Below, one piece after another: positions 1 through 13,400 of a stretch of DNA of 64,000 bases (within the stretch, counting starts at the first letter, position 1; every line of letters starts with the position of its first letter). The notes beneath the pieces are model-generated. The model was not told the DNA's origin. It was given only the letters and a program-made list of their open reading frames with translations, and ran no database searches. Source of the DNA: Hemileia vastatrix (lineage: Eukaryota; Basidiomycota; Pucciniomycetes; Pucciniales; Zaghouaniaceae). The stretch covers positions 11,957,501-12,021,500 of the forward strand of contig JASXTE010000004.1 of NCBI GenBank assembly GCA_030280995.1. The letters are read 5' to 3'. Position numbers and translations under genes: made by a program.

Positions 1-3000
1 ATTTAGTTTGTCAGTTGACAAAATAGATTTCTGACGACGATAAAGATCCAAATTAATAAAAGGACATGAACTATTAATTTGATCCAATGCCTGAATTTGA
101 AAACTAGGATTGGCTGAACTACTCAATGAATGGGTACTCAAGGTACTCAAGCTTTCAGGTGATTCTAAAAACTCATCAAGCAACAATTTGCAGAAAGAAG
201 ATTTTGTTGATGAAACTGAGGCAGAAGGTGTGACAGGATAAGCAAGCCATTCAAGTTGCAGAACATTTGCTAAAATTTCGATCGCACAAGCTTGGCAAGT
301 AGCTATTAGACATCTAGTTCGTGTTTGATTTTCGATATCATCATCATACTCATCATCTTCAATAGACTTTTCAAACAATGATGACTCCGAATTTGTTCTC
401 CCATGTCGAGACGATTCTTCTGATGAGTCTGAATCTTCAATTGAAAATTTAACAAGATCGAATAAAACTCGGAGTAGTTTAGGATCTGCAGCCCATTTTG
501 CTAATGTAGTTCGATATTCACTAACACGACGAAATACCGCAGAAAGGAAAAACAAAACTCCACAACCTACAGCGGCATCATATTTGTTATGATCATTTTG
601 TTCTAAACCTTCAAAGCAAGTGTATAAGCATTCGATTCCTAGTTGAAGGGCTGTCTGATTATCCAAATCGCTTTGTTTACTCAAAACAGTGGCATCAGGT
701 GAATTTGAACTAGCCAAAGATAATTGTCCACTAATAAGAATAGTGGCTAGAGAGGGTTGGGTGTCTACAATATGACCTAATAAGTTCCAAGACGCTAATT
801 TGACCGTGGTGGATTGCCCTTGGCTTCCCAAACCTTGAAAAGCTAAGCCTACCAGAAATTGATTTATTTCTACCAGATCACCAAAGCTTGAACCAATTGA
901 AGGCCAATCAGAGGGCCAGTTTTTCGATAGAGCACATAATAAGGATACAACTTGACATGCAGAAACTGATGCATCCGCACTACGGCCATGCAAACACCAA
1001 TAAGAAAGAGAGAGTAAAACACTTGAGCGGTCAAGCTCTTTATGAGGAGATTTTGGCTGTTCAACATGCTTTAGTAGGAGCCTTTCAAGTAGACATGTCT
1101 GAGTTGCAGACAAATAATGGGGCCTGAGGAAAAGAATTTGTTGAGTCAGTGCAAGACAAGCTTGAATGGCATGGCTCAAAGATTCAATTTCGGCCAATCG
1201 ATCAGACCCATGAAGAACACGAAAGGTATCTTGACCGACAGACAAAATAGCAATCAAGGGGTTAAGCGAAACAGGAGAAACAGAACTCAAAAATGAATCA
1301 GTAAAGAAATTTAACATCTTCTGGGTTGCAAGTTCTGCATCTAACATATTGCCACAGTTAAATAATTTAGTTGCGATAGAAGTATTCATGGCTTCAAGAG
1401 CCAAGCAAGAAAATATGCGAGCAATTTTAGTAGCGATTCGAAATTTGTCCAGCAATTCAACATACTTCCAAGAGTGGAATCCGGACCAAACCTCATTTCT
1501 AACCCATGTTAAAGCACACATCAAAATCTCAGCTCTAGCAACTGAAAAATATTGGTTATTTACTGCACCCGAACCTATGGTTTGTGTTACCAAATTGTGA
1601 ACAGTATCTAAGACAGCCATCGTAATTCTATACGTTCCCAAGAGTTTTTCAGCTTGTAAAAGTGATAAACTAGAGTTTTCTTGAAGCCATGTATTACAAT
1701 CCAATAGAGTGGGGAAAAGTGAATGAGAACCGGACAACAAAGTCCAAACGGGACTAGGGAAAATGTGCAAGAGGGCAGTAATTAATCTTAAGGCAGCTTG
1801 CGCAGGTAAAGTTTGTAGACTGGATGCAGAATCAACCGAACTTTTGACCAAGGTAAAGACAGCTGATACAAAAATGGTAGGGTGACTGACAACAGACATG
1901 TTGTTGATCAAAGTCATAGCCAAATGAGGACTGATCTCAACAATTGCAGTTACGGAATCGAGAATGCAAGACACTAGCTGAGAATCAACTTTGGTTTCGG
2001 ACCATCTATTTTGATCCATGGTAGCATAATTGATGATGATATCACCCCAATATTGCCAAGCAGACCAACTAAATTGCCAACAAATGACGACAGGTTTTTG
2101 AGAAGGACAAGAGACGATTCTTCCTCTTGTTCCAACAGGAATTTGAATAGTGGTCGATATAAAAACCTGATGGGTGGCTTGGATGCAGCCTTCAACAGTA
2201 GAGCCATTCTCCATGACACAGTCAGAGGGTGTAGCAGGCTCATAAGTGAGAGGTACCAAAGCCAAATCAGGGGTGGGGGCGACTTCGGTCAAGGTGTGAA
2301 TTTGATTAGCATACTGCAATAGGGCAGAGGCGCACGTGAAAGATGATCGAGAGAATGTTTTTCGATTACATTCAGAGTGATCCAATGAGGTTTGAAAACC
2401 AGACAATGCTTGACATAATTTGGTAAATAAAGCGACATTAGCAGGAAAACGGGAGACCGCAATATCAAAGTAACTTCGTGTTCCCACAGATGTAAGCCAG
2501 TCATCATGGCCTATCTCACCATTCATAGTGCGCCAGAAATCAGCCGCAAGAAGGTTCTGAGTATCTGCTCTATAAACTAGGGCAAAAGTGTCAACAGCTT
2601 CTTCAAGCTGATGGGGAGACAAATGACGAAGGTGTAAGAGCAATGGAATAGAACAGAGTAAGGTCCGAATGATGGACAAGTAGCCAAGCACATTGGTATT
2701 AGATAAATTGAGGGGGTTTTGTGATGGATAAGCAGAAATAGATATGATGAATTCATTGAGGTTGGGGAAAAGGTTGCAATTATTGAAAATATAAGTTGTC
2801 AACTTTTGGTAAAGAGGAGTCTGATCAGCCTCAACAAAATCTTCTTGGTCTGTATCGATGCTAGCCATATAGGACTGTGATAAGATGGTTTGAGCAAACA
2901 CATGATGGGATGGTGGAATACCAGAAGCCATATAAAACTCAGACAAGTTGAACAAAACAAAAGTCCAAGCTAATATGATGGGCCCCAGACGGATAGGTTG

Positions 3001-4302
3001 CTTCTGCACGAGTTCCAATTGTACCTCATGAACTTTCATCAAAACATCAGGATTGCTGAGCGAGTTTTCATCATCCAACTCTGACTCAGAGGCAGCAAAG
3101 TCATACATGACCACGGTATCGAGATCCGACACTTGAAGAGCAATGACAGTCAACAAATGTGAAAGAGTGCTGCACAGTAAGGTCCCTTCCTCATCAAAAA
3201 ACACGGATATCTCTTGACGTTGACCCCAATCAGTTTTATTGATAATTTTTAAAACAGACAAAAGATGCCCTAGATGAGAAGGAGTGCAATTGTGAAAAAG
3301 CAAGAAGGCCAATTCTAGAAGCATCCTCTGCTCTTGGATCATCTAGGTTGGATTAGAAAGCAACACAGAAACAAAAACAAGTTTTATTTCAGCACTGAAC
3401 TGGAATTTTGCATTTTGCTGTGTTATTAAATGGAAGGTGAAGGAAATATATGATTTGATAAAGACCACCTACCTGCTTAGCCCAAAATGAGGCATGACGA
3501 GGGAAGGAACGGATTGCAAGAGGCAATGTTTGCCGGGTGCGCATCTCAAAAGATTCCAAAAGTTGAAAAGGGGACTCGCGTGAGATGATAGAGTGAACTC
3601 GGGTGCGACAAATCTCACAAAAAGAAGATTCACTGTCGGCTGATAAAAGATTGCCGATCAGTAACCCATGAGGAGAAAAAAAAGACCTTTTTGGTCTTAA
3701 TGATCACAGTCACTTACCCAGATTCACGATTGACGTCACTGCAGTTAAAACACTTAGGCGTTCTTCAAAATAAAATAAAACCAGTTTTCCCAGAATAGTA
3801 TCATCCAGTATATCAGGGGTGGGGTCGTCATCATAAGCCTGTAGTCTGGATTGAGGATTCAGATTCGGCTTTGGATGGATGTTGGGAGATACCTTGTCCA
3901 AGGCATTGAACTGAAGCCATAAAACGATGCTATCGACCTCATCCAGACAGAGATAGAGACTGATTTTTTGGGCGATTTGAATTTGATTTTTTGAAAGATT
4001 GAAGGGTGGTTGGCCATTAATTTCAAGACGACCAGACTTTACGTGAGATTTGGAAGACCTTGATGGGCCCGTAAAGGGATTGTAGGAGGATTGAAGTTTG
4101 TTGATATGTAGGTCAATGAGATTTGCAACTTTTTCAGTGTCAAAGTGAGTTTTTTGGGGGGAGTTAGGGGTCCCATCGCTGCTAGTGAGAGCGCGAACAA
4201 GAAGCTGCAACGGACTAAGTGGAAACAAGGATTAGTTAGGATGTATGGTGGTGAATAAGGTGAGTTGACATACTTCTGAAAGAGATTGAGATGATGAGAC
4301 AT
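1..4302 (-). CDS. NUP188: Nucleoporin Nup188 (5' part, spliced, 3' end outside the window)
   Basis: Inner-ring scaffold protein of the nuclear pore complex, an alpha-solenoid that partners Nic96/Nup93. I read four exons: 4302-4274, 4214-3718, 3639-3473 and 3342 to the left edge. The introns (59, 78, 130 nt) have GT-AG ends and matching phase, giving about 1345 residues. Family members are about 1750 residues, so some 400 are missing. Seen in the protein: a LCLDE helix near residue 90; FYFEERLSVL near 165, matching the YYEER motif of Nup188; and EQRMLLELAFLL at the start of exon 4. Near residues 630-675 there is an SH3-like insert (GTRGRIV followed by VICWQFSWSAW), which separates Nup188 from Nup192/205. 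Then come PSPVW near 758 and a tyrosine/tryptophan HSWKY segment, as in human Nup188. The start ATG at 4302 is chosen because only its frame matches exon 2 after splicing. Family assignment rests on recalled motifs. It is the only clear host gene here. Confidence 0.85.
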
Positions 4303-6233
4303 TATTCCAATTCAAATGGGAAAATACAAGTTGATAGAGTCGTGCAATGGACAGTGCGATTGTGTGAGGTCCAACGCCAGAATCCTTTGGGATATATAAC
4401 GTTCTTTATTTATATTATATATGTACTGATATTTAGTTGACTTGACTTGGTTTTTTTTTATGCTGTTGTAGAATTGATCTGTTGGTGCAAGTGAGCCAGC
4501 GAAGATTGGTACGCTTTATAAACTTGCAGAGACAAGTTTAGGCATATTAAGAAATCTGATTAGATGATTGAATCAAATTCAACATGATAGAAGGAATGTT
4601 GAGGTATTACAGCTACTTCCGAAGAGCTTTGGGCTTTCTGAATTTTTTTATCTTCTTGAACCTGCTTGTGAGTGTGACACCGGGTCGGCTATCCTCGAGA
4701 AACCAGGGCAGGGGACTATCCAATGGGCCAGATCCACAGAGTGGAAGACCCCATTTCACATTCTTGGGGGGAAGGGATGGGGGTCGGAGAGGAAAACATT
4801 TAGAAAAAGGCGCCACCTTTTGGAATTCCAGCCAAAGTTCAAAGGCTGGCTTGATTTTAGTACAAAATAATCTAAGATTTGCGTTGCATAATACAATTTG
4901 TACTCTTTTTCTTTATCACGCATAAGATTCCTTAGTACCCCCGACCCTCTATTCTCCCCACTTCCTCCCAGTTTGTATACAAGTTTTTAATGCAAGACAA
5001 ATCTTTAATTTTTGGGACACAAATCAGCCAAGCCTTTTATGTAGCTGAATATTGCGGAGAGCCTTTAGCAGTTATTTTAATATTTAACTTGGTTTTGGCT
5101 ACACATTTATGCACTTCTATACTTTGACTGTTCAGTCTGTGGCATGCTTGGAGCCTTATATATGTTTAATTTTAGACCTCTGAATTAACTTCTAGTAATC
5201 TATAATGTATATGTGAGCATATGAGGGGCTGTTTGGTTTGGATTTCGGCACAGAAACCTGGCAAAGCTGTAGAGAAAGATTCTACACACAGCGCGCAAAG
5301 AGCTACAGAGTGAAAGAAGCCCTTCATTCAATTGGCTTACATATTACACAACACCAGGGGAAAAATGGGGGGGACTTGATAGTAATTCCCCTTGTTTAAC
5401 CTTGTTTGAAACCAGCTTGGACATGGTTGGAAGATGGTTGGAAGATCATTTTTGCATTTGTGTGCCTTTGTGCTCAAAAATGCTCAAACTGGGTTCAATG
5501 AGGGGATCAATCAGTGGTCTAACAAGTGATAAGTGAGGGGACTTGCTAGAAACGGTCCCCAAATTTACTGCGGTGACAGTTTTCCATTATTGCACATCAT
5601 TTTTATTCTCACAATCTATTGTTCACACCTCATCTTTTACTTGAATTTCTTTTTATATTACTTTCCCACTTTAAACCCCCTAAATTATATCGTTCATTCA
5701 ACATTCCCATTTTTTACTCTGCAGATCCAATTCTCTACACCGCACTTATTCATTTCAGCCCACCCACCCAATTACTTTATATCACAAAAATGTTAACCTA
5801 ATGAACAAGTTGAAAGAGCAGATACTAATGAACTGGAAAGAAATTTATTTATGCAAACTAGACAATGGTGATCTTTATGATATCTAGATTGGTCGGAGGT
5901 AGAGCTGAGATGCAGAAATTTGAATTTGGATTGGTAGATTCTTGAAAGGAAATTTGGTATTTGAATATTGGAATGCAGAGTGGAGAAAAGTACAGCTATT
6001 TGAGCAAGGCTTGAGGTTTTTTGGTTAAGGTCTCTTCGCCTCCTCCTCTAAGAAGGCAAGTTTAGATCAGCTAGCCTTGAGCAACTAGCACAGGGGAAAA
6101 AATAGTGAACCAGTCATCTAGTAGTATTATTGGTCCCCAGTCAAACTCAGTCTGTAATTCTTGTCTGAACTGTAGAGTAACTCTAATTGAACCCATCCCC
6201 TCCCTTTGTCTCACAAAGGGGATGTACCAGACT
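4303..6233. other. Non-coding intergenic stretch between Nup188 and element A
   Basis: No gene is supported. The start contains the presumed Nup188 promoter, reading leftwards from about 4400. Overlapping short open frames around 4568-4925 lack family features and come from a GC-richer patch. A probable small DNA transposon lies at 5349-5575 and is listed separately. The stretch ends at the 5-bp target duplication of element A (AGGAC, 6234-6238). Confidence 0.6.
5349..5575. mobile_element. Possible diverged CACTA-like MITE
   Basis: The 227-bp segment is flanked by the 3-bp repeat ACA (5346-5348 and 5576-5578). Its right end, read inwards, is CACCGCAGTAAATTTGGGG, similar to the left end of the MITE at 45307. 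Both ends hold a GGGGACTTG(A/C)TAG core like that of the other MITEs. The left end (CAACACCAGGGG) fits poorly, so membership is uncertain. Confidence 0.4.
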
Positions 6234-6238
6234 AGGAC

Positions 6239-7375
6239 TGTCGGTCAGTTGTCTAGAAGATGGTAAGGAAAAGGGGAGAAAAGGAGGAGAGAAGGAGGAG
6301 GACAAGGGAAAAAATAAAGGAAATAAATTATAATAAAATATTTAATTTATTTAAAAGGAAAACAACGGTGAGCAACTTTGAGAGATGACAAAAACTTAGG
6401 ATTTATTAATAATAATACTATTTAATGTAAGGGTTCTGCGCGGCAAACACTTTTAATTACTATCAGACTTAAAGCAACCTTTAAATTGTTATATAGAATT
6501 TTAATTAGAATTGTATTACTAATAAAAAAAATATAAATGTAGTAAAATAGTATTTAATTTATGGAGTGTATAATAAGTGATGATGCTACAGGGGATTATC
6601 CAAGGCCCTTTTATAGGCGATGGGTCCTCTGAAGCGCCACTATGTTTGTAAATACAATAGTTAGAATAGAATAAAACAAATATATCAAAGAGTAAATGAA
6701 ACATAACAATGTAGAGAAAAACATGAAACAAATAATTAAAACCCCAATTAAGAATCCAATTTTCCCGCCATTAATTCCTAAATCAGTAAGTAAAAATAGT
6801 GAATAACTAAACAAGATTGGAACATAGGAACTATGAGAAAAATAATTCCAAACAGATGGTACAGTCTGATTTAAGGATATTTTAAGTGAAACAAAAAATA
6901 CTTTGACGCAACAAAACATGTAATTAATCTCAATTTAATATAAATTACTTAATTGGTTTTTCCTGACATAATTAAGGGTCAAAAGAAGCGTCATTAATTA
7001 TTGTTTAGTATTATATGAAAGGTGTTATTTAATATATAAATTTAAATAATTAATTTAAATATATTATAAGTCAATTTTACACTTATAATTATAATATATA
7101 TTTTTCAATTAATTAAATATAAATTTATAATTATTAAATACATAAGAATGCACCATTATTTGTAGAATATATTATATTATGTTCAATTTAAATGTATATA
7201 AAAATTTATATAACCAATAAAATTAATATAACACTTGTATATAATAAAATACTTATATAATTTTATTATGCAATAAAATATTAATTTATATTCATTAAAT
7301 ACAATTCTTACCCACTCTTTCAGGTTTTATAAGTTACATATCATTTACTGGACTTCTGGAATAGCCTGGCTGACA
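6239..7375 (-). repeat. 3' LTR of element A
   Basis: It is 1137 bp. In sense orientation it starts TGTCAGCCAGGCTA and ends ACTGACCGACA. It is nearly identical to 14280-15416 and very AT-rich in the middle. The 5' terminal 14 nt are shared with the LTRs of element E. Confidence 0.95.
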
Positions 7376-7412
7376 CTCCCTCACTCTAAAAAAAACAATA
7401 AAAATAAAAATG

Positions 7413-10400
7413 CTAAGATTTTTTCTTTTTGTATTTTTTCAACAGAGTAGGCAGATTTGAAATTTCCTGGCCAGGTATCCATGCATCATGTTCAGATGAT
7501 TTGTTCTTATATCTCAATAAATATTCAGTACCTCTTTCAGAAGTGATAATTCTATCATTGAGAATTTTATCAATTTCTGCTGTTTCTGTGACTTCCTGAA
7601 GGTTTTTCTTAGGTCTTCCTCTTCTTTTTGGAAATAAGTCACTGTTGGAAGTATAAGGCTTAAGCAAAGAAATGGGAAAGACAGGATGTTTCCTATCATA
7701 TGGAGAATACAATACAACTTCTACTGCATTATCACCAACCATTCTTTTAACAACAAATGGTCCTACAAAAGGATCTTTTAATTTGTGGTTACCTTGTAAA
7801 TTGAAATGGACAGTAGAGATCAACACTTCATCACCCTTGTCAAATGTGTATTCTTTATGGGATTTATCCCATCTTTTCTTTTCATATTCAAATGCTTTAT
7901 CAATACAACTCTGAGCATGTTTTCTGCATAGCTGTTGCATTTGCATAAAAGATTTTACACCAGGGTGTAGTTCCAACTTAGGTAATTTATTATTGAGAAT
8001 CTGAGCAGGAGTGTTTGGGACATAACCTAACCAAAGCTCAAAAGGCTTTTTCTCAGTGACAGAATGAACAGTGCTATTATATGCAAATTCAAGACCAGGC
8101 AAAAGAGTGACCCAATCATGAGTAAATCTGTCATTGTCTTTATATTCTAAACCAAAGGCACAATACCTTCTAATCATATCTTCCAGAGTTTGAATCATTC
8201 TTTCAGCTAGACCATCAGTCTGAGGATGGTGAGCTGTAGACAATTTTAACTCACAGCCACAAATATCCATCAAAGAGGTCCAAAACTCAGAAGTGAATTT
8301 TGGATCCCTATCAGAGATAATGGCTTTTGGAAAACCAATAATATTAAACATGTAAGACCACCATAAGAAAGCTAATTCTTTGGTGGATACATCTTTGTGG
8401 GTTGGAATAAATTTGCACATTTTTGTGAATCTATCAACTATTACCCAACAAGAGTTAAAGCTGTCTTTACCTGCAACAGGAAGACCAGTGACAAAATCCA
8501 TATTAATGATTTGCCAGGGAGCACTAGGTGCTTCTATATGTTGTAATAACCCTGCTCTCTTACCTGTTAACCTTTTAGATTTTTGGCAGGAATCACAAGA
8601 TTCAACATATAATTTTGTGTCTTCAGACATATTAGCCCACCATGCAGTGTTTTTGATTCTAATCAATGTTTTTTCAAGATCAAAATGACCAGCTAATATG
8701 TCATCATGACAAAGTTTGAGGATAGTTTCTTTCATTGAAGGAGGAATTACCATTACATTGGTAAGCTTCCTTCTATAATATATATAACCATCTTCAATAG
8801 AGAACTTTCCTTTATTTAAAGCATTTTGGTACTTTGCAGGAAGAGTTTTTATTAATGCTTGAATTGAAGCATTCTTAGGATCATTTAAGATAGTAACCAA
8901 TTTATTTAAATCAGAATCTTTACCATATGAATCCAGTATTAACTGTAATAACTCCTCTTCCATATCAACTATAAATATACCATGGATATGAACAGTATCA
9001 TCCTCAGGTACATAAGCAGGATTTGAGTCATTATTTGGCAGAGGCAATCTGGAGAGCATATCAACATTAGAGTGAACATTTCCAGCCCTATGGATAATTT
9101 TCATCCTTCCTCTGTATTCTTGTACAGCAAGTTGCCACCTGAACATATGTCTGTTAGGTGTCTTGAGGTTTAAGAGAGACTTCACAGCACTACAGTCAGT
9201 TACCAACTCAAATTTTTGGTCATCCAAATAGTAATGAAGTTTCTCAAGAGCCCAAAAAACTGCTAAGCACTCCAATTGAGTGGCACCATATTTCAATTCA
9301 CTATTTCTTAAGGTTCTTGAAATATAACAAATTACAACCTCTGAGGATTTATCATTAATAATTTGCTTTTGGTGAAGGGCAGCACCCAGACCAATAAAGC
9401 TAGCATCTGTATAAAGGACAAATGGCTTGTTAAAATCTGGAAGAGCCAATATAGGGGCTGTCATTAAGCAACTTTTTAATGTATCAAAAGCTTTTTGACA
9501 GTCATTATTCCAGAGAAAAGCAACATCTTTTCTGGTCAGTTTTGTAAGAGGCAAGGCTATGACCTGATAATTTTTAATATATTGTCTATAATAGCCACAC
9601 ATACCCAAAAAACTTTGGATTTCTCTTACAGAAGTTGGTGCTTTCACATTTTGAATGGCAGCAACTTTATTATGGTCTACACAAATTTGTAAGCCTGACA
9701 CAACATGGTCAAGGACTTTCAAAGATTGAAAACCAAATTTACACTTTTTTAAAGATAAGGTCATATTGATTTCATCCATTTTTTGGAAAACTCTATTCAA
9801 GTGAATCATATGTTCATCAAAAGTTTTAGAAAAAACAATAATATCATCAATATAAACCATGAGCCAACCTTCAATAATTTCTTGATGGAAAGTGTTATCC
9901 ATGACTTTCTGGAAAACTGAAGGAGCACTTTTAGGGCCAAATGGCATCCTAACATACTTATATATTCCCATATGAGTAGCAATAAGCAAAAAATTTTGAG
10001 AATTTTTCTCAACTGGAACTTGATGATAACCTTTATTACCATCCAGACAACTAATAAATTTTGCACCTTGCAAGGTAGCATGTATTGAATTAATTCTGGG
10101 TAAAGGATAAATATCATCAACAGTATAAGTATTTAAAGCTCTATAATCTCCACATAATCTAGCTTTATCCTTTTCATAAGAAATCAAGACTGGGGAGATG
10201 ACACAATATTTGGGGGTGACATCCACTTTCTCAATGATATTCATTTTCAATAATGTTTCAATATTATCTTCAATATCTTTTCTTTTTGATGGAGAAGCAG
10301 GATATGGTTTTTTCTTAAGGGTAGGAGGAATATCACTCAAGTTACAGGATAAGGTAATTTTCATCTCTTCCTGAACAATTCCCAAGACATGAGAACCATG

Positions 10401-13400
10401 AGCAAAAGCCATAGGGAAAGAGGTAATAGAGGCAACAATAGAATCCTTTTGTTCACTAGTCAACTGATCACCAAAAGAAGCGGTATTTATTTCATGTAAT
10501 AAATCATCCATTTCAGTTGTTGTTCTACCTTTACACTGAATCAGTGAGTTACAAGATTTCAACAAATGCCCAGAAGTTCTAGGAGAGGAAATTTTGAATT
10601 TTCTTTTCCCATTCATTCCTAAGGTAAAGCAATTATTTGCTGGGTCCAGTTTCACACCAAACATGGTTAAAATATCATTTCCCATAATAAACCAATTGCT
10701 CAAATTATCATTTTTCATGACAACAAACTCACAAATAGCTCTGACAAAACCACCATTATATTTGAAGAATACAGAGGTTTTGTATTTGCCAATAGGAAAT
10801 AAGGTAGAACCATACCCTCTCCATTTTTCAGAAGTTATAGGTAATAATTTACTCAAATATTCATTATCCACTGAAGCCAAAGCTTTTTCAGATACTACAC
10901 TTCCTCCAGCACCAGAATCAAGAACTACATCAACATTTTTACCATTAATGATAACAGGTGCCTTTAAAGGGGATATAGGAATAGAATTGTTAGTAATATC
11001 TTTAATTATCTCAGCATTTTCTACTGAAGATAAATTTAATACACAATCCTCAGATATATTATTTAAATAATGGACATCATGTTCCAACATTAAAACATTT
11101 TTAAAAGATTCATTGTCATAGGAGATATTACTTTCACAGTCACTGGAAGAATTATTGACATCAAGTTCAAGTTCATCAGTGTCTTCATTTTGTTCAACAA
11201 GATGAATTTTCTTGTCACAAACATGACCCTTCTGCCACGGTTTGTTACATTTATAACAAGTATTTGTTGCATATTTTTTAGGTGCAACTGGGGCAGAGGG
11301 TTTACCAGATTTTTCTGCGAGCTTTATAGAAGGTTTATTCTGATCATTATAAGATTTAATAAGGTAATTCTTTGGTTCATATCTATGGTTGAGCAGTACT
11401 TCATTACAGATATTAATGAAAGAAGAATTTTCCCTTACATGCTCAGTTCTAGCAACAATCAAATCCCTAAGAGAATTTGGTAATTTATACAAGATTTTAT
11501 CTCTCCAAATATCATAGTCCATCTTTGGATCAATTGCTCTAAGGATTTTAGTTATTTTCATCAGAAAAACAATGGGCTTTTCAACAGAGGAGGATAAATA
11601 TCTAGTATTCTCATACAGTCTCTGCTGAGCTAACCTGAATTTTGAACCACCAAACTGATTCTCAATCAAGGATTTCCAATCATTCCATGTATAATGATTG
11701 TTATCTAAAAGGACAGATTCATACCACATCAAGGCTACATTGGAAAATAAAGAAATTAGCTTAGAAACAATTTCCTCATCAGGTAGTTTATAAGATCTCT
11801 TTAAATTATCAATTCTTTGGATAAAGTGTTGCCAATCAGAGGAAGAATCACCATCAAAGGTAGGATATTGGTCTAACTTAGGCCAATTTTTCTGACTACT
11901 GGGATGGTCCACTTTTTGGTTTGAATTATTTATTATTAATAATTCCTGAAGTTTAGCCAGGTGTTCAGAAATTTCATTATTTACAGAAACAGCTGGTGCA
12001 TGACCATCACAAGATTTTTTGCTAGTAGCAAAAGATTTTACAGACTCATTGTCAGTTTGTTCAATGGTTGAAATATGAGGAAGAAAGGATGAACTTTGCT
12101 CAGGTTTTTTCCCTTTATTTTTATGCAGCTTATTGACAGAAATCTCATTTAATTCATTATTGATGGTTAAGGTTGAGAACTTTTCCTGCAGGTCAGACAC
12201 ATAGTTTTTTATTCTTGGAATTTCAGACATCTGGTCATTTACTTTTGCAAGAGATAGAACATTTCTGTCCTCAGAAACTGAGTGGTTGGTACTTAGTGCA
12301 TGGAAATCATTTTTTAGCTTCTTAAACCCTTTTTGCAGAGATTTTATTTCATTCTTGAATGAATAATTTTCCTCAATAAGGGGTTTTAATTCACTCAAGG
12401 TCTTATGTAGACTGATATTTCTATCTGAGATAGCTCTATGGTCACTTCTTATTTGTTTTTGTTGACTAAGAACAATATTCAAGGTTTCTTTGATTTTCAA
12501 ATAAGCTGTATCTTGTACAGAAGAACTCACTTTACATTGCAAGTGTAAATTATTTAATCTATCATTTTCATGGATTAACACATCTCTCACATGTTTGTCT
12601 TTCACAACATTAAAATCAAGGGTATCTTTCAATATTTCCTCAGAAGTTTTTTCAATTAAGGTACAGATTTCAGGGGGAACAGAATCATTTTTAATTGCAA
12701 GAGAAGGATTAATTAAAGATGTAGAAGTTAAATGTAAAGGTTCATCAAATGACAATTTGCTAATTACATCAATAGGGCTACTAGTTACAGGAAGCTGTCT
12801 TTTAACAGGTTTAACTGTTCTTTCACCATGCTCAATAATATTACCTGCAGAAGAAGATTTATTAGAAAACATACCCAAGTGACTATCAACCAAATTACTT
12901 ACCATGGCAGAGGAGGAAACTTCCCCTGAGACTGTGTTTGGGATTGTGCTTGGGCCTTCTTTCTCCTGCTTTGTTGGTAGGGATGAGGAGGTGGATGGAA
13001 ATTGGGTGTTCTGGATGGGCCAGGCTGATGATGAGGAGGGTGTTGCACATTCTGTTGGTAGTGACTCATTAGATAATCCCATTTCCATTGCTCTACTTCC
13101 ATAGTATTTGGATTTTGGATGGTTGAGCTGGGTGGCTGTGAAGGTTGAGCCTGAAACTGAGGCTGATTGGGAGGCAACTGAGGAGGGGCCTGGGCCTGAA
13201 TCTAGTTCCTGAGTTCTTGGACCTGATCCCACAAGGTGTCTACCTTTGCTTTGTATGTCATATTTTCTGTCTTCAACTCTTTTATATGACTGGATAGGTT
13301 GCTGATTTGTTGTGGCAGAGGAAGCTTTTTTATTTTGAAGCCTTTTGGAAGACCTTCTTGAGGCACTAGAGGCTTTACTTCCTTCTGTGGTACTGGGGGA

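Noticed and set aside
2011..2322. Open frames on the plus strand opposite Nup188 (also 888-1127, 1349-1600)
   Set aside because: They lie antisense to a continuous coding exon with family motifs and have none of their own.
1..4302. Nup192/Nup205 as the identity of the left gene
   Set aside because: The general architecture fits, but the SH3-like insert with VICWQFSWSAW and the following PSPVW segment match Nup188 and not Nup192/205.
4568..4925. Overlapping 100-113 codon frames upstream of Nup188
   Set aside because: Low-complexity GC-richer patch, open in three frames at once, no recognisable domain or gene context.
6519..6919. Hydrophobic 70-102 codon frames in both LTRs of element A
   Set aside because: They recur only because the LTRs are copies; AT-rich frames rich in Phe/Ile/Leu arise by composition, and they overlap the TATA region.
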